From assembly GCA_964425225.1 (NCBI GenBank), contig CAYRMD010000151.1:1-6872 (forward strand): a stretch of 6,872 bases of DNA, read 5' to 3'. Positions 5,474 through 6,872 of the stretch are shown here, piece by piece. The notes under the pieces are model-generated. The model had not been told where the DNA came from. It did not search any database and saw only the letters and a list, made by a program, of their open reading frames with translations. How positions within the stretch are numbered: position 1 is the stretch's first letter; each line of letters begins with the position of its first letter. A program made the translations under genes and the position numbers. The stretch is from BPJU01 sp964425225 (lineage in GTDB: Bacteria > Planctomycetota > Planctomycetia > Pirellulales > Pirellulaceae).

Positions 5474-5554
5474 ATTGATTTTCTCCCCAGCCCCACGGGA
5501 GGACCAAGCATCGCATCGCGTAGGCGCCTTGCGTTCCCACTAGGCCACCTGCGG

Positions 5555-6334
5555 TTACGCACCGGTTGGGCGCCGTAACACGGCGATCAACGTGATCGTA
5601 AGAGCAATTGCCAAGACAAGCAATACGACCACGGCACCGGCCCATAGTTGTCTTTGCCGTCGCTTGCGTCGTTCGTACCGAGCGATAATGCGCAGCGGGT
5701 CGGTCTTCGGATCAAGTGGGGAGCCCACACCGGAAGCACTGCCCCAAAGCCCACTGTGTTGCCAAGTTTGTTCCGGCAACACCTCGCGAGCAATTCTCCA
5801 CGTCGGCCAACCTTCGCGCCACAGGTACATGGTGGGCCACAGGAGACCTTCGTTTATCCAGCTTTGTAGGGCCGGGCCGTCCATGGGTCCAAACTGTTTA
5901 CCTTGGGTGGTTCGCACGAACCAGACGCCGTGCAAATCGAGCACCGCTCGGCTCTCCTGCAACGTTCCACTGGCGGGAGGCTCGAGGTCGATAGCCCCCG
6001 GCGGCGATTCATTGGGGCGAGCTTTCTCAGACAAGTCCAATGATACAGGTCCCTCGCCCTCGGATGGTCGGCCGGGGGATTCATGAGTAGCCGGATGCGA
6101 TGAGTTTGCTGTGGTAGGCTCGGTATCGACCGCTCCTTTACCGGACAGCTCTGGTGCCAACGACTGTACTGCGACACGCTGCGATTTAGCCGCAGCCCTT
6201 AAGGCAGCCGGGTCGCTCTGAAGAGGTACCTCCAGACTCCCACCACACTCGGGGCAATATCCGCGCTTCCCCGCCAAGAACTCTTTGATGTTCAAACGCT
6301 TTTTACAGTGCGGACAAAAGAAGCGGATTCCCAT
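5555..6334 (-). CDS. Zinc ribbon / GYF_2 / tail-anchored membrane protein, 259 aa
   Basis: Likely a cytoplasm-facing scaffold anchored at its C-terminus. An N-terminal zinc ribbon has C7-X2-C10 and C27-X2-C30 (FFCPHCKKRL and GYCPECGG). A disordered Ser/Pro/Glu/Ala-rich linker spans 40-130. Residues 137-187 form a GYF_2 (DUF4339) domain: WFVRTTQGKQFGPMD, then SWINEGLLWP, and WREGWPTWRI, the usual signature of this bacterial GYF relative, thought to bind peptides. A second linker leads to a basic patch ERRKRRQRQ (221-229) and one membrane helix (231-252), ending RRPTGA. Positive charges before the helix place the N-terminal part inside. This three-part order is common in planctomycetes; the partner and process are unknown. 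The start is given by the zinc ribbon beginning at residue 5; the only upstream match is a weak GGGGA. A promoter with TATAAT lies 75 bp upstream. Confidence 0.88.
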   Translation of the reverse strand: MGIRFFCPHCKKRLNIKEFLAGKRGYCPECGGSLEVPLQSDPAALRAAAKSQRVAVQSLAPELSGKGAVDTEPTTANSSHPATHESPGRPSEGEGPVSLDLSEKARPNESPPGAIDLEPPASGTLQESRAVLDLHGVWFVRTTQGKQFGPMDGPALQSWINEGLLWPTMYLWREGWPTWRIAREVLPEQTWQHSGLWGSASGVGSPLDPKTDPLRIIARYERRKRRQRQLWAGAVVVLLVLAIALTITLIAVLRRPTGA

Positions 6335-6694
6335 CGCTGTCCCCGACAGAACGCGTGAATGTTGCAGGCTGCAGGCCTCCGCTTCCTGAGCCAGCGGACG
6401 TAACTAGTATTATAGCCCAGGATCGCGCGGTACAACGCCTCGTTTTCATACACGCGTTCCGTCTGGGGCGCTTTATCACGTAGCGTGCAGGCCGTGCCGT
6501 GCTAGGCTGCTCTTCGCAACCGCTCCAATCCATGGGATAATCGTCACCGTTGTACGAGCTTGATGTGCCATCTGAAGAACAACCCAGTAACTTCGCATTT
6601 TGCTCTCGGGTAATCATGATTTTTTTGCATAGCAATTGGTGGACAGCTAGGCCCAGCACGAATACGCAACATTGCCGCGGAATGAATCGAGCCG
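6335..6694. other. Divergent intergenic region
   Basis: This lies between the minus-strand zinc ribbon gene and the plus-strand ClpP-like frame, so it should carry promoters for both. Only the minus-strand TATAAT (6409-6414) is clear. Overlapping TGCAGGCTGCAGGCC (6363-6377) and GTGCAGGCCGTGCCGTGC (6485-6502) are small G/C-rich repeats. A minus frame 6303-6722 with a GTG start fills the space but overlaps the zinc ribbon start and has no ribosome site, so I do not call it. Confidence 0.45.
6409..6435 (-). promoter_or_regulatory. Promoter of the zinc ribbon / GYF_2 gene
   Basis: The minus strand carries a perfect TATAAT -10 element (6414-6409). TTGTAC (6435-6430) lies upstream at 15 bp spacing, a weak -35 with short spacing. 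The implied leader is about 68 bases. The -10 is convincing, the -35 is not. Confidence 0.45.
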
Positions 6695-6823
6695 ATGAAG
6701 ACGAATTCTCAATGTGATTCACCGGTAATCGAAATCGCTGTGACGGGCGATATAGGTGAGCATGCCTCGGAAATTGCCGACAAGCTCTTGGGAGTCACAC
6801 CGGGAGGCCGCTGTGTACTTTAG
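6695..6823 (+). pseudogene. N-terminal fragment of a ClpP-like protease gene, interrupted
   Basis: ATG at 6695 opens a 42-residue frame ending TAG at 6821. The peptide contains VIEIAVTGDIGEHASEIADK, then LLGVTPGGRCVL. This is the pattern of the first strand and helix of ClpP-like serine proteases: IxxxGxIgxxAxxixxxLl, then a Gly-rich turn and a strand that normally continues YxDSxGG. In this frame the next codon begins TA, as a Tyr codon would, but becomes TAG exactly where foreign-looking sequence begins. The Ser, His and Asp of the catalytic triad all lie later in the family and are absent. An in-frame stop at 6683 blocks longer starts. Only weak Shine-Dalgarno sequence is present. I infer a truncated or interrupted gene; a short genuine peptide is less likely. 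Recognition is from memory over 34 residues. Confidence 0.5.
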
Positions 6824-6872
6824 GAACCTCTGCATAATTCGCCCGTATTGTACGGAACCTTTTAACAAGTCG
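6823..6872. mobile_element. Possible left end of an insertion sequence (runs off window)
   Basis: Right after the last plausible ClpP-like base, the sequence becomes GGAACCTCTGCATAATTCGC. This GG/GA start with CCTCTGCA wording resembles terminal inverted repeats of IS5-like and related elements as I remember them. It interrupts the gene after TA, a common target dinucleotide. A CCGTA-TTG-TACGG palindrome follows (6843-6855), and GGAACC recurs at 6854-6859. No transposase is visible because the window ends. Confidence 0.3.

Noticed and set aside
1..5535. Repeat copies as a CRISPR array
   Set aside because: Copies are scattered kilobases apart, in both orientations and of variable length, with no regular spacers or cas genes.
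5592..6086. 164-aa plus-strand frame
   Set aside because: Lies wholly antisense to the GYF_2 gene, which has clear domains; it is a shadow.
6303..6722. 139-aa minus-strand frame upstream of the zinc ribbon gene
   Set aside because: GTG start without ribosome site, overlaps the zinc ribbon start codon and the promoter, and overlaps the ClpP-like fragment; composition is not protein-like.

Overview
The window most resembles a slice of a planctomycete chromosome, probably Pirellulales-like. The reasons are the zinc ribbon / GYF_2 / membrane-anchor protein at 5555-6334, several small secreted proteins without an obvious pathway, mostly one-gene transcription units, wide intergenic gaps, and intergenic DNA carrying scattered period-8 repeats of the CGCAAAGG type. 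This assignment is inference from protein style and repeats; there is no rRNA or core marker gene to anchor it.

Layout. Bases 1-506 hold no convincing gene. They contain a period-8 repeat in a hairpin context (39-82), a CACAGAGG-type repeat (161-196) and a sigma70-like promoter (397-425). A probable two-gene plus-strand operon follows (507-1025, 1078-1509); both products are unrecognised small soluble proteins. From 1822 to 6334 all five genes lie on the minus strand: a helical protein with a TerB-like core (1822-2385), a secreted Cys/His/Gly-rich repeat protein (2651-3064) with a strong intrinsic terminator (2565-2603), a lipoprotein with an NTF2-like / DUF4878-like domain (3376-4101), a secreted protein of unknown function (4623-5276), and the zinc ribbon / GYF_2 / tail-anchored protein (5555-6334). 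The gaps between them are 180-520 bp, so they are probably separate transcription units. Good ribosome binding sites fix four starts: 507, 3064, 4101 and 5276.

At the right edge a plus-strand reading frame (6695-6823) looks like the N-terminus of a ClpP-like protease. It stops after 42 residues, where a Tyr codon would be expected, and the sequence that follows (from GGAACCTCTGC, 6823) resembles the end of an insertion sequence. I read this as a gene interrupted by a mobile element that continues outside the window; this needs a search to confirm.

I see no CRISPR array, tRNA, rRNA, riboswitch or clear defence system. Three of the five minus-strand products are exported, and a fourth is membrane-anchored facing the cytoplasm, so the area is envelope-related in flavour, but the genes do not form a recognisable pathway. 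The most unusual items are the Cys/His/Gly repeat protein, the two hairpin modules (39-82 and 4565-4607) that share flanks but carry the repeat core in opposite orientation, the interrupted ClpP-like gene, and the orphan plus-strand pair.
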